DNA of 64,000 bases from Notospermus geniculatus (Eukaryota > Nemertea > Pilidiophora > Heteronemertea > Lineidae), in contig NMRB01000220.1 in assembly GCA_002633025.1 (NCBI GenBank), positions 376,365 through 440,364 on the forward strand. The letters run 5' to 3'. Numbering within the stretch: position 1 is the first letter of the stretch; every line of letters begins with the position of its first letter. Below the pieces are notes generated by a model. That model did not search any database. It worked only from the letters and a program-made list of their open reading frames with translations, and was not told where the DNA came from. Both the position numbers and the translations under genes were made by a program. Shown piece by piece: positions 50,598 through 62,884 of the stretch.

Positions 50598-53500
50598 CTA
50601 GAGTATNACTATTCCACTCATTCCAGTCTGGGCAATGTAGTAACCATAACCTGGTGGCAACGTGGCAGCTGGATTGATGTACGTCTGTTGATGGGCGGAC
50701 TGCGTTGGTTGCTGTTGTGACGTTTGAGAGCCTTGGACGGGGGATTGCGCATCCACTCGACTCAACTTACCATCAGCACCTGCAAGATAATGACAAAAGC
50801 CTAGTTACCAAGTTGTCCAGGATGGTCAATAATAGTCATGTTGGACATCGAAGATGCCAAATAAGTAAGAAGTCAAGTAGGGAGGAGCAAAAGTTCACGA
50901 CACTAAAATGAACTCACCAGAATAAGGAACACTGCCTAGTTGTCTCTGATCTGCACCCCCAGCAAGCGTTGTAGGGGCTTGGAATGGAAGAGTGCCATCA
51001 TAATAGCCAGGCTGAAAAAAAACAACAGTTTCAGTGCAATTGACATTGAAATACGAATGGGTCCTAGTTGAAGTCACTTGTTTTTGAGGCAGTCAACATG
51101 GGAAGAAGTACTCTGATAAAATTTTGATCCACTAAAGATAAATGTCATGCCATTGATTAATCATGAACTTTAACTACGGTACTAGCATTAGTAATTTGAT
51201 GAGCACATGCATGGCATCAATCACTATCATGTCTTCAGCTGCAGCACAAACCATTCAATGACAAACAAAGGCAAATACATGCCATCTCCTTATCCTATTT
51301 TGTCAATCACATCTACTTCAAATCAAATGAGCTGGAAGAAATTCCATTGGTTAAAAGTAGCTGCTGAGATGATGAAGAGAACGAGCTCAAAGCCAGCAGG
51401 CTCTACATAATTCCTTCATTACCACCAGGACTCCCAATTCACGCTTCTCTACTTTGTGCAAATAGTGGCATGGTTTTAAATCACTGCATGTAATTCTATT
51501 CTATCTATCTATGTTGACAACATCAAAAGCACAGAAACGCACAATAATATTGGTTCAAGGCCATAGCAAGTTTCAGCAACCACAAGGGATGTTTCTAACT
51601 TTCTTGTGAAGATGGCAGGAATACATTAACCCAGTCACCATAGTGATCATGGATGGATACCAAATTTACGGAAGGGAAGCCATGTTCCACCTTTAACCCA
51701 TACATACAGGAAGACGACATCAAGCCCGAATCAGTCACCAAAGTTAACCAGCATTTATAGGATAGATAATTAAAACAAAATAACCACCATAGCAGGTTTT
51801 TTATTTCTCCCACAAATGTTCTCATTTTAGTGATATTTGTGACCCTCCAGAGCAAAACCAGTCGCATGTCGTTCAGAAGGTGAGCCGGAAGGAACTAAGA
51901 TGACACCAGAAGAGAATGGAAGAAATAGCTCAGTTTAGATTTCATAACAGGCAGACAATATTGAAAGTGACAAACATTTGGTCTCAACCTGCCAAGCTAA
52001 GAGCGACATGCGACTGGTTTTGCTGTGGAGGGTCACATTTTTCCAAAATCTGACCATACGACTGCTGAACTAGCCACAAAGGAGGAGTTTCTACTATCGT
52101 TAATGCACTGCTGTCAGAAATATCAATGACATCAGGAGAGTTTCGTCAGGAGAACAAAAGTCGTAATTCTTCGTCATAAGTAGTACAACGACACATAGCA
52201 GATGGTTAAAAATTTTAAGAAGCAACACAGTTACATGTTGTGTCTGTCAAGCCATGCAAGACTTACACCAAGTATTACCCACAAGGACACCAACCAAGTA
52301 AGTTCCTACTAATATCAAAATTGATAGAGGGGCACTACAGACCACAAAATGCCATTCAGCATCTACTACAAATAATCACCCGTTCCACATCTACATGTAC
52401 CATAGTTAAGAAAGCAGAACACCTTCGACAACATTGAGACATTCTCAATATGATTATTTCATTTACCAGTTGGATTTGTTTCGTTCCACTCACCAGGGGG
52501 AGCCGCTGTTGTTGAAGTAACTGCAGGTCTTCGTAAGTGTTACCACAGTACACGGCTGCTGGCTGCTGAGCAGTCAGGCTCTAGAGGAAGAAAATAAAAG
52601 ATGAAATCATTGCAAGAACAGATCTGGCACAACTGACAAGAACAAAGAACCTGCGACATAGCGAGGGAGGGCATCTGGCCATATCAAAAGGATTTTCAGG
52701 GAGCAGCAGATTGTTGATGTCAAGTGAAGAAACCCCATGCACGAAAATGGCTGATCACAACAGCCATGGCAAACGATACTTTGTACTCTTTTGATGACTT
52801 CCAGCAAATACAAACTCAGTAATTTCAGTAAGGTTTCAACTGTTGAACCAACTTACAAAGTATGGTGCCATATGTTGACTCATGATGAAATTTGGACCTA
52901 GCAAGGCAGGAGGGACTCCCGGTGGCAGATTTGGAGGAGCCTTACCAGTAGTTCCTGAAAATTACGTAAATTGGCAATTCACAACTCTTTTTTTTCAGTT
53001 TCACAACAAGATACAATAATGCAATAGATAAAGATCTTTTACTGCCATCAGAGATCAGAATGTCATCAAAGTTATTTTCATCAGGAGAACGAAAGTCTTA
53101 AATCTTCATCATCAGCAGTAAGAAGCAAAACAAAGGTTGGCTGTCCAGCATCTCGGACAGAAGAAAACAGTATCAATACCTCAATTATATATGCAGCATG
53201 AATATCCCCGACTCCACACTCAGGCAGGTATGTACCCAAAAAGAGCATGTTTTGCCACCAATTTCATAACGCTAGCTACTGCATCAAAAACAAGCACAAC
53301 CCAGAAAACAAAGGTACTTACCTGTGGCACTGGTCACGCTAGATTTCGACGTGGAGGTGGTGGATACTGATGACACAGCAGATGACACTGGTGTCAATCC
53401 CAGCGTAGTTGATACACTTACGCTACCAACACTACCGGCAGCCAGGGAGCTCGAAGTTGTCATCGTAGTTGACGACAACGTCGCAGTTGAGGACGCAGAA

Positions 53501-56500
53501 GCTGTATCGTACGACGTTTGTGATTGGTCAATACTTGTATCCTTAACTGTCATTTTCGAGAGACTTTCGTTCAACTTGCTTGTGCTCATTGGGGACGTCT
53601 GAATATTTCCCCCATGGCTTGAGGAATTATAGTTACTGTGTGGACCATACGGTGTGTTTGTTGATCCTTGATGCGACAAGCTAGACTGAGCATCCCGGCT
53701 GTACGTACTTGACTGAGTTACTGTCGTCTGGTAAGCGCTAGTCGTCTGGGCATTTGGATACGAGCTACCAGTCTGTTGTAAAGTGCTACTAGACTGCGCA
53801 CTTGGATAGCTACTGCCAGATTGTCCAGAAGAGGATCCACTTTGGTAGCTGCTAGCAGACTGACCACTAGATTGACCACTCTGGTATCTGCTCCCGGACT
53901 GTCCCGATGGATAGGAACTTGTATCCGAGCTACCATACGTGCTAGCTTGAGTTGTCGGGAAAGAACTAGCTTGGGTAGAAGGATAAGAACTAGTTGACTG
54001 TCCGCTTGCACCGGCTGAGCCAGATTGGTAGGAATTCGACTGATTTGATGGATATGCCGACGTCCCAGCTTGGCTACTATTGGAATATGACTGACTACTA
54101 GGATAAGATCCAGATTGGCTCGTTTGATATGAAGGGCCTGTCTGCGTCTGCGGGTATGGAGAGTTCTGACAGGTTGGGTACGTCGTTTGGCTAGATCCGT
54201 ACCCCGTGTTTTGAGAATGTGAGCTTTGATATGATGAGCCACTGCTTTGACTTGAGGGATACGATGTTCCCGACTGTCCACTGCTGTATGAAGATCCTCC
54301 TGTCTGGCTATCTCGGTATGATGAACTAGATGGTCCATATCCGGGCTGATTGCTACTCTGATACAGAGAGCCTTGGCTAGGACCAGCTGAGAAACCACTC
54401 TGTCCTTGGAATGAACTTGTAGTGTAGGGGGATTGGTACTGATTCTGATTAGCCTGGTATGGCACTGACGTCGGCATCTGTTGTAATCCTGAAGGATGCG
54501 ATGTCATGCTGTTCGTGCCATGGGAGTAACCAGAGGTGGTTGTCAGAGACGTGGCTTTATGAGATTGGTACCTAGATGAAGGGTATGAAGACGAATAGCT
54601 ACTCTGGGAGTACGTCGTTGCAGGATCTGAGGAGGCAAGTGAACCTGAAACGTGAAGAAGAAAATTCCCATTGCGACATGCTCTATAACTATTTCCCCAC
54701 TAAGCAGATCCAGCAGATGCAAGATTGTGTAAGACTGCAAGAAACTAAAGTTCCCCCAAAATGACTTGTACTTAAGATTGATTAAATACCTGCCAACTCA
54801 GAGTAAACATTTGTCATCCCCGTGAATCAGGAGAACGAAAGTCTGATTTCCTCATCATAGATATGGCAGCAAGTCAGAACCAGAAGTGAAATAAGCAGGT
54901 GTGAGGTTTGAAAATTAGCAATTTGATTACCTGAAGTTGGTCTTTGTGAAGTCATCAGCGGGCTAGTTTTGGGCCTGTCAGCTTGTGATGATGGGAATGG
55001 AATGGGCTCCGGAGGAGAGATCTGAAACAGAAACATGTAGGTAAACACATGGTAACTTTCAATGCACTCATAACACTATGAAGCCACATGCTCACACTGG
55101 AATTTTCATGAAAACTTCATACTATGTTTCCGGACAGAAACTATCCTGTCTTTTTTACTGCACATTAAAATGCAATTGTCACAAAGTTACAAATTTTCAG
55201 TATCGAAAAGGGTTCCACATGACAGCTGTCAGAGACTACACTGGTCATCAAACTGATTTCAGGAGAACGAAAGTCTGAATTGTTCATCATTTCAGCGTCA
55301 GTGGAAAATGTCGAAGAAGAAGTGCTCTAATAATACAGAAATCTAAGGCTCAGTTTGCAAAGACATAATGCACAGATGCCAGGATTCATTTGTTGAGACT
55401 GAGCACACCAATCATAGCAACAAAAGAATGAACACTCACTCCAGATGGCTTCGTAATGTTTGATTGGGTGAAATCTTTAGTTGGTGTCGAGTTGGCCGAT
55501 GATGAGAACATGCTCTTTCTGGTTGTTGACTGGTCCACCGTCGACAGCGTTGTTTTGGGTGGCGTGATATTCGACATTAGCGATACAGTCGTAGCTGATG
55601 GCTCAGATGTCTGACTTGTGAGCGGCAAGTGATTGGTCATGGCAGAGCCCGAAGTGCTGCAACAGAGTTGAGGTATAAACTAAAGGTAATGGATGCCCTG
55701 AAATTTTTGAATCCACAATGGCGTGGAGTACCTCCCACTGCAGTCAGAGACAATGTGTCATCCATGTGACTTCAGGAGAACGAAAGTCTTAAATTCCTCA
55801 TCATACAAGCAGTGTCTGATCAACATTCAAACTGTGATGCATTCCTAACAAAACTGGTCAGATCTGCCGAATGTTCAATACATACCTGACGGTACCACTG
55901 TTAGTGAATGTACTAGACATGGTAGATTCACTGCAGGTATTAGTTGACCCGTAATCTGCCAGAAAGCCAAATTGGACATCGAGGCCGGTTGTCATGTGGC
56001 CTGGCATCTCGACAGCTGATGCTGGGATCTGAAATAAACAATAAAGACCCTTGTTGCAAATCCCAGGACAATGAAACAGAAATCCTTATCCCAGGATACC
56101 TCAATTAACTGCTGCCAATCACAAACGAAGTACTGGTACTTTTCAAATTTCAAGCAGATCCCAATGTAATATTTTCTGCAACTTGGCAAATACCGACATG
56201 AGTCTTTGACCCTGATTGAGTGAAGCCAAGAATCACACAACGCAGCCAGTACCTCATTCAAAATATCTTACCTTAGATGGTGGTGGCAGTTTACTCCTAG
56301 CTGGCTTTGGTCGCTGCTGCATGGGTTGCTGTGAGCTTATCTGCCCATGGCTCTGCGGAGGTGGTGTAATTGGCACTGACGATAATGGCGACTGATTATG
56401 AAGTGATGTTGACACTCCACTCGACATTGTGACGCCACTAGACAGCGATGATGGCATCTGGGGAGGTTGGCTAGTATTCGTAATAGAAGGGGATGTCCCA

Positions 56501-59500
56501 ATCTGAAGTATGAAGTTCCAATCAAATATTTAAATCCAAGGACAAGCAATAACACTTGACAGGTATTTACAATTCAAGACACATCAGAAATAAGTAAATT
56601 CGACTGTACAGGGTGGAAGACACACTGTGCCAAATCTTCAACTGTTGGGGCTCACTGATCCCTCTACTTCCAAAAACAGCCTCTGCTGAAACCACACACT
56701 TTTATCTACATCAAGTTTAGTACACCTACAATGAAATCAGGCACTGAACACCAATAATCACCAACTTACACCAACGATACTCTTGAGGGCATCAGTGGCT
56801 TGCTTGGAGAACTGACTCTGAGACAATGTCAACGTCTGGGATGACGAAGGCTGTGAGCTTGTCAAATCAGCAACATCAGAATTTGGCTTCTGTTGTAAGA
56901 GTGCACCAAGATCCAGACTGAAACATCAAAGATGAGACCTCGTTTCATTGGGAGGGATCTTTAAAACAAAACATTTAAAAAATTCCTTGGACATGAATAT
57001 CGAACCTGACTTTGCTATCTGATAGGTTTCAAATCAGTACTGTTTGAAATGAAACACAAACAGCTCCCGTTGAAAATAAAGTGGTCATCCACCAGATGCT
57101 CACCTTCCAGTCAATGAATTGGTCCCTCCAATGCTACCCGGTCCAATTGCAGACGTCTGCCCAATGGAATTACTCTGACCAATGGAACCTGTCTGCATTG
57201 GGCTCCTCTCGCCAACAGCACCACTATGTCCTAATGAATTGCTCGGCCCAATGATTGAACTCTGAGCAAGGCTATTACTTTGGCCTATGGCACCATTCTG
57301 ACCAAAAGGTTCACTAGGAGGTGTCTCAACTTTTCCCACAGGGCCAGGGCCTATGGAACTTGCAGTAAATACTGTAGTCTCCGTCAGCTAAAAGGAAGAA
57401 AATTATTCTGTGCAAAATTATACTGTGCAACATACATTCCATTTCATCCAATAATCGGCAGAGAAATCACACTTATCCATCACTTTCTTCTCACTATTTA
57501 TTCCACAATGCAAAAAAATGGACTCACACTGCCAGTCCAAGCATCATCATTCCAGTCCTCCGTCACCATATTCTCCCAACCAGACTTCCTATTCTCAACA
57601 ACAGCTTGGTCATTAGTCCACGTGTCAATTTGTGGGCCAGAATCAAATCCCTTGTTGGATGGGCCACGACTGTAGCCACCACTGCCTTGACCACCACGCT
57701 CTCCACGATCCATACCACCACCTCTTCCACGTCCACGACCACGGCCGCCTGAAAAACCCAGTGATAAATCATGCAGTTGCAAATTTATCCTCTCCAATCC
57801 TCTCTTCAAGCTGAAATGACTCAAACAGCTGGTTATTGTTGCAAGTGTCACACTTCTCCACACTAGTCCCACGCTTTTGCTACCTCTACAGCCTCACAAT
57901 TCCACCTCATTGAACTTAACCTAAACACTGCCTTCAATCTATTCACAGAATATCTTAACCTACCACGTCCTCTACCCCTGCCTCGATCAAAGCTCCTTTC
58001 ACGATTATCTCGGTTATCTCTATCCCTGTCCCTGTCTTTATTATCACGTCCCTTACTATCTGCTCGATTTCTTTCATTTTCTTCATTTTCTTTTCCACGC
58101 CCTGAAACGACCATGCGGGTTACCAATGATACATGCCAACAATTTCATCCTCAGTATAAAAAGGGTGTTTCTGATGATACGATCTTGTTGGTCATAATAT
58201 GAAGAGTGCTAGCAAGTGAACCTTTTTATTAGATGGATATCAAACCTGCAATGCATTTAACCAAAAGAAGAAGACTTACACGACTTTCCGGCTTTCTGGA
58301 ACCTTGGTGGTCCATCATCCCGCCTACGTCCTCGAGAAGAGCTCTCTGAACGATGAGACTGTTCCTTGAATTCACGATCATTACTCTTCTCTCTTTTGTC
58401 CGCCTGCTGTTTTTGTGGAAAATCTGGCTTAGAATTTGTCTGCTCGGAGATCTGGCTGTTCACTGGAGGAGCACCACGTTTTCTTTTTTTACCAGTTTCC
58501 TGCCACTCACCCTAAGAAAAAAGAGTGTGAGAACTTATTGAAAGGCTGAAAAAAAAACCAATGAAGAATGGCCAACTCGGTTTTTGCACTGCATGCACTG
58601 TAGTACACATACCTGGTCTGTGACTCCTTCAAGCAACATAATGCTGGCTCTGTTGGCATCATTGTCACAGTCATGCAATGCAATGACAACTTCATCATGG
58701 GTCTTTTGTGTGAGGTCCATCAGCTGAAAAAGTGAGTGGACATGGTGTCAAAAGAAGCATCACCTAAGTCGGTGTAGGGAGTAAAATTCAGAGGTCGTGC
58801 TTGTCAATGTCAACATTTCTTTGCTCATTCACAAGAAGCATAGAGTGGAACCTCTCCATTAAGGACACCTCTGAGACTGACAAATGCTGTCCTTAATTGA
58901 GAGGCGCCCTGATTACAGAGGTCAAAATGAATAGAAATGCTCAATTCGGGACTGAACTTTGGTGTCCTCAATAGAGACTGAGAGGTGTCCTCCTGACAGA
59001 GGTGTCCGCTATGTGAGGTTCCACTGTATTTCCTTACCTGCACTACTTTCTGCTGCAGGTCTGGGTCATCTACAGACTGTTTATCTGACACGATATGCGC
59101 CATTCGCCACTGTTCTGCAGTTGCCTATAAAAAATAATTTACAACAATGAAAATACTGAATAGGCACAGGAAGGGATAATGAATTAAATTTCTTCAGAAT
59201 ATGCGAAAAATATGGCAAAACCAGACGCTTATCGCTCTTACCTTGGCAGGTTGAGACCAATGTTTGTCAGTTTCAATATTGTCTGTCTATAATCTGAAAC
59301 AATCTATATCTTCCATTCTCTCCTGGTGTCATCTTAGTTCGTTCAGGTTCAAGCGTCTGGTTTTGCCAGAGCGGCTAACATATGTACATAATTCCTGTCT
59401 AATTTCAGGACCATGCACTTTTCCTTCCAGCCTGTTGTTGGACCCATCTAAGAACAGTTCAGTGTTTCATCAGAAGTCTCACCTTTACTTTCGCTGTCCC

Positions 59501-60785
59501 ATCCTTAGCATTCTGTGTCTGTTGGGGCTGGGTTTTTGTTGGCTTTTCTTTTGAAGATTTGTTAGCACGCGAGGTGCTGTTAGCACTCATATTCACTATA
59601 TACAAAACAGGCTATTTACAAAAATCTGAAAAGCAAAAGACACAATTAAATTTTTTAGTCTAACTCTGGAAGGGAATTGACTGAAACTTTGAGGATAGCT
59701 TGAACTGAATCGAAGACATGCCCAGTTCATAATTTCGACTATTGTATTGCATCATCTACACTCAGTAGGCCTGAGTGATAATGCAGGCCCCAGTCCCAGA
59801 CAACTTTGCCGAGGCTAGGCCTTCCCCTAGAGTGGAAAAGATGCCTGAACCACGTTCAACGTCGTTGGACATTGTCCAGAACAGAAGTGCATCCTATTTT
59901 GTGATGACAACCGTACAAGGGTTGTGTTGTGGTGTTCCACACGTCAAAATTGTCCCCGTACAAGTCCCCAAGTCATGAAGTCCCCAAACAAACACAACTG
60001 AAAAGGCCTTTCTTATGGTGAAATTAATGGGGCCTAGGCCGTAGGGCCGGGGGGGGGGGCTAGTCAGTAGGCCTACGTAGCCCTTGGCAGGCCTATCCAC
60101 ATTCGTAATAGTCCTCAGTCTGTACAAAGACATGAAATTTTATACCAGTTATTACAGACATAGGCTTTGATAGGTCTATGCCTAAATGCGGATGTGGTGC
60201 TTCGCGGACAGTACAGTAGTAGCTAGTACTAGGCCTAGGCCTAAAATGTAGAGCTGTGCAGTATACACATATGCACACGAACCTGTGAAAAGGGCTTCAG
60301 CATGTTCAGACAGAATTTGGGGACGATTTAGATCATGGGCCGACCACAAATAGGCCTATACATTTGAGAAGAAATATAGCTAAAGAACTGCAATATTTGA
60401 GAGAACAATACAGCCAATATTAGCGGTATGCCTCCCACGACCGGATAGTCACGTCTGAAAGATGGCTGCAAGACAACAGCCGGACAAAAACAATATCGCA
60501 GACATGGCTCGGCCATGTGTATCCGCCATTGGAACGAAGAATATTTTCACGCAACTTCTCACAACAAATTACCGGCAGCATACCCATCATAACATATTTT
60601 TGACCAGACAGTTCGATACATCGACATTTTGAGATCTGTATCACTACAAAATTTTAGAGCTATGGCAAAAGAAGACGATAAAGGCATGCAAATTTGACAG
60701 ATATTCTACCTGGAAAACTGCGCTCATGAAAAGCTGTAAGGTCACGTGATCTCCGTAGAATTCGCGCCGCCATAAAGGATTTTAC
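50598..60785 (-). CDS. UBAP2: UBAP2/UBAP2L (Lingerer) homologue
   Basis: RNA-associated, ubiquitin-binding protein; vertebrate members act in stress granules. Seventeen coding exons join in phase: 59590-59483, 59124-59038, 58723-58613, 58511-58280, 58101-57964, 57748-57528, 57387-57104, 56917-56770, 56502-56272, 56028-55886, 55656-55440, 55021-54931, 54644-53322, 52954-52857, 52580-52494, 51011-50918 and 50779-50598. This gives 1264 residues. Order: ATAEQWRMAHIV and a UBA domain (VVIALHDCDNDANRASIMLL, residues about 45-102), a K/R/D-rich then RGG segment (about 180-250), the hallmark KLPPPSKIPASAVEMPG (DUF3697-type), a 441-residue Ser/Tyr/Gln/Gly prion-like exon (about 671-1111), then GKAPPNLPPGVPPALLGPN and QQTYINPAATLPPGYGYY. 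Vertebrate proteins continue about 150 residues further. Here a TAG follows nine bases after an N (50607), so the end may be an artefact. A 5' UTR exon appears to end at 60710. Symbol by family; paralogue status unresolved. Confidence 0.96.
51833..52040. mobile_element. MITE in UBAP2 intron 15
   Basis: The ends GTGACCCTCCAGAGCAAAAC and GTTTTGCTGTGGAGGGTCAC form terminal inverted repeats of about 37 bp that also contain CAGTCGCATGTCG. The interior is about 130 bp. Confidence 0.8.
52104..52187 (-). ncRNA. Box C/D snoRNA, U59-like copy 5 (degenerate), UBAP2 intron 15
   Basis: ATGACGA stands in for the C box. The guide is CGACTTTTGTTCTC, with one C-to-T change that leaves a G-U pair, then D' CTGA, a weak C' (TGATGT) and D CTGA. 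The ends still pair (TGTACT with GCAGTGCA, one wobble). It lies about 1.1 kb before the next acceptor. It looks like a decaying member of the set. Confidence 0.55.
53039..53121 (-). ncRNA. Box C/D snoRNA, U59-like copy 4, UBAP2 intron 13
   Basis: The terminal stem TTACTGC/GCAGTAA encloses C box ATGATGA, guide AAGACTTTCGTTCTC, D' CTGA, C' TGATGA and D CTGA. It ends 84 nt before the next 3' splice site, a typical distance for an intron-processed snoRNA. It is on the host gene's strand. Confidence 0.85.
54790..54869 (-). ncRNA. Box C/D snoRNA, U59-like copy 3, UBAP2 intron 12
   Basis: The terminal stem CTGCCA/TGGCAG, a different sequence from the other copies yet fully paired, encloses C box ATGATGA, guide CAGACTTTCGTTCTC, D' CTGA, C' ATGACA and D CTGA. 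The next acceptor is 145 nt downstream. Confidence 0.85.
55220..55300 (-). ncRNA. Box C/D snoRNA, U59-like copy 2, UBAP2 intron 11
   Basis: The terminal stem TGACGCTG pairs with CAGC-T-GTCA (one bulged T). Inside are C box ATGATGA, guide CAGACTTTCGTTCTC, D' CTGA, C' TGATGA and D CTGA. The next acceptor is about 199 nt downstream. Confidence 0.85.
55736..55814 (-). ncRNA. Box C/D snoRNA, U59-like copy 1, UBAP2 intron 10
   Basis: About 79 nt on the host strand: stem CACTGC, then C box ATGATGA, guide AAGACTTTCGTTCTC, D' CTGA, C' ATGACA, D CTGA, and closing stem GCAGTG. The guide pairs over 12 nt with AGAACGAAAGUC, a segment of 18S rRNA as I recall it. The base five positions before D' faces the second A of GAAC. 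It ends 79 nt before the next acceptor. Confidence 0.88.
58832..59028. mobile_element. MITE-like element in UBAP2 intron 2
   Basis: The terminal inverted repeats AGTGGAACCTC and GAGGTTCCACT enclose sub-repeats of GGACACCTCTGAGACTGA and its complement, about 195 bp in all. Confidence 0.7.
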
Positions 60786-60790
60786 TGCAA
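60705..60790 (-). promoter_or_regulatory. UBAP2 promoter and 5' UTR exon region
   Basis: Reading on the minus strand there is ATGGCGGCGCG (YY1-like), then a CACGTG E-box (60743-60748), and an untranslated exon ending CAGTTTTCCAG at 60710 before GTAGAA. The acceptor at 59626 then leads to the coding start at 59590. Assignment is from motifs and splice sites only. Confidence 0.5.
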
Positions 60791-61641
60791 TGACGTCATC
60801 ACGGAATTTCCCACATTATTATCGAAATTCAGGGATCCACAGTAAAAACTAAGACATACGAAGTAGTGAACAGACATTAGAGATCAAGGAAGACAGGTTT
60901 ACCTCAAAACATCCAACGTTTTAAGTTTATTCGGGTATATGCGTCATTTGAAATGATTTTCAATTATTTCCGGGCTTTCCCCAAAATGGACTGATTGAAA
61001 AGGAGGATTTCAGAATCAACCTGGAATCTGGTTCAATTCCTCAGGCACTTTTCAGGCACAGGCATTACACTTCTGATAGCTCGACTTGAAAGTGCCAGCC
61101 TGAAGAAGACCCCAGTTGGGGTCGAAAATTTGCAAGATTCTGGAAGTCGACTTTTCCTGTAGTGTTTATCATCATTTTTGTGTGTCAATTTTTGTGCTTT
61201 CTCTTTCTCAGGCACTTTTCAGTAAAGAACTCCAGAAAAGACTGAGCTGAATCCCAAAAATGCAGATCTAAAGTAAATATCCTGTACAAACAGGCCGTGT
61301 CAAAAATTAAGGTAGAATAGGTAGAGTCCAAGCCCCATAAATTGGTTGAAGACCTGACAACAAGTGTCTGTAATTAAGCTTGATTAGGCTGAAGGAAAAA
61401 GTTTTATAAATTATGGCATGGGTAATTTATGATAATGAGCAAACGTATGACAAGAAGATAACAATTTGACATGTAAAAATGACATGAAATGAAAAGCAAG
61501 ATAATAAGAGGCAAAGACACTGCCACCACCAACACAATAATACAGCTATACGGATAGGAGATAGATAGAAAGAAAGGCTAGGTGAACCGCAACCACTGCA
61601 AATCACTGGCCAGAATGGGGTAAGGGCAATGGAAGACAAAG

Positions 61642-62452
61642 GCTAACCCTTTCGCGCCGAATCGACTTTTGTCGAGAGTGGCCTGTACCACACACCCTCG
61701 CACATTCAAATTTACCTAGAATCGTAACCAGTAGACCGATTGATGTTTGCTTTGCATATTTTTTTGAATGCGAGACTACCCCCCCCCCGCCCCCGCTCTA
61801 CACGCGATTTTGCTCTGTTTGAGGAAACCTGGCTAAAATTGCGTTTTAACGTTTGTCCCGGGGTCTAGATTGACAGACTCCAAAGTGCAAGACTTTTTGT
61901 GACAAAATGGCTCTCCGAAACGGACGCAGCTACGACGACGCAAAGTTAGCGCCAAAAGAAAGAGGAGAAAAAAGTAGCGCCCATTTTGACCAATTTTCAG
62001 ACGCGTAGGAGCAACGGTTATGGAGATTGGCAACCTGACGAAACCTTAGGCAGAATGCGACTGTTGACGTCCTCACAACTTGCATCTTCAGCTCTGGCCT
62101 GTTTCTCTCTCAGACATTTTGGAAGAAGCAAACCTGCATGGTCGTGGCCCATATTAGTTGCCTCCAGGGCCCGGTTGCACAAAACTCACGATAGTCTAGC
62201 GCTATAAACTTAGAGATGACGTAAAAATCAATTGTCTTTTTACGTCACTTTAACATAAAGTTAGCGTTTTAAAACACCAAGTTAGCGCTAAACATGAGTT
62301 TTGTGCAACCCAGCCCAGAATGAGTGTCTTGTCACCAGTTTTGGTTGCATATTTTGGAAGCTAGGCGCGTTTTTCTAGAGACATCAGAAATTCATGTTAC
62401 GAAATGTACATTACACTTTTCACTTTTACTAGTTAGGACCGAAAGGGTTAAC
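61642..62452. mobile_element. About 810-bp element with TAACCCTTTCG termini
   Basis: The left end TAACCCTTTCGCGCC and right end CGAAAGGGTTA are inverted. TTAA overlaps the right end, as for piggyBac-type elements. No transposase is present. A smaller MITE (62168-62316) lies inside it. Confidence 0.45.
62168..62316. mobile_element. MITE with GGTTGCACAAAACTCA termini
   Basis: The ends GGTTGCACAAAACTCA and TGAGTTTTGTGCAACC are perfect complements. The interior pairs through TTTTTACGTCA and TTAGCG motifs. It has nested into the larger element at 61642-62452. Confidence 0.8.
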
Positions 62453-62604
62453 CAGAAAGAGGACCCCTGTCCTCCAAAACTGGGTGAAAAAATAATAGTA
62501 AGGCCTTAAGGGGGAAGGGAACCCCATGCCAAAAGTGCCTGAGGAAGACCCCGGTTGGGGTCGCCGGAAAATTTGCGAAATTTTGGAAGTTGACTTTTTT
62601 CGCG

Positions 62605-62690
62605 GGTGATTTCAAAGTTGGTTTCAAGACCGGTTTTACAATGCTTTAATGCATTGTAAAACCGGTGTTAAAACCAACTTTGAAATCACC
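62605..62690. mobile_element. Palindromic MITE, copy B
   Basis: An 86 bp near-perfect palindrome, GGTGATTTCAAAGTTGG to CCAACTTTGAAATCACC, centred on GCTTTAATGC. It is the same family as 9161-9246 and directly follows a family D fragment. Confidence 0.9.
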
Positions 62691-62884
62691 AAATGTCCCG
62701 TCATGACTTTTGCGCTGAGTGCTCTCTCTTTCTTTGGAATCTGTCTGGTTCAGGGTGTTGAATTCTCATAAGACCTGAAGCTTATGGTTCGATGGTGACA
62801 AAGAACAGAGCGATTATGTGGCCAGAACGACTCTGTGGATTGTGGATTGGTCCCGAATCAAAAGGCCGCGAAGGTAAAGTACTG

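Noticed and set aside
53718-54398. 226-codon minus-strand open frame
   Set aside because: It lies in another frame of the large Ser/Tyr/Gln-rich UBAP2 exon (54644-53322), whose frame joins in phase with both neighbours. Low-complexity coding keeps other frames open.
52141-55806. The regularly spaced repeat containing TCAGGAGAACGAAAGTC first looked like a CRISPR-like or regulatory repeat
   Set aside because: Only in the reverse strand does it make sense, as guide plus D' box of snoRNAs with conserved C and D boxes and paired ends. Spacing follows the introns.
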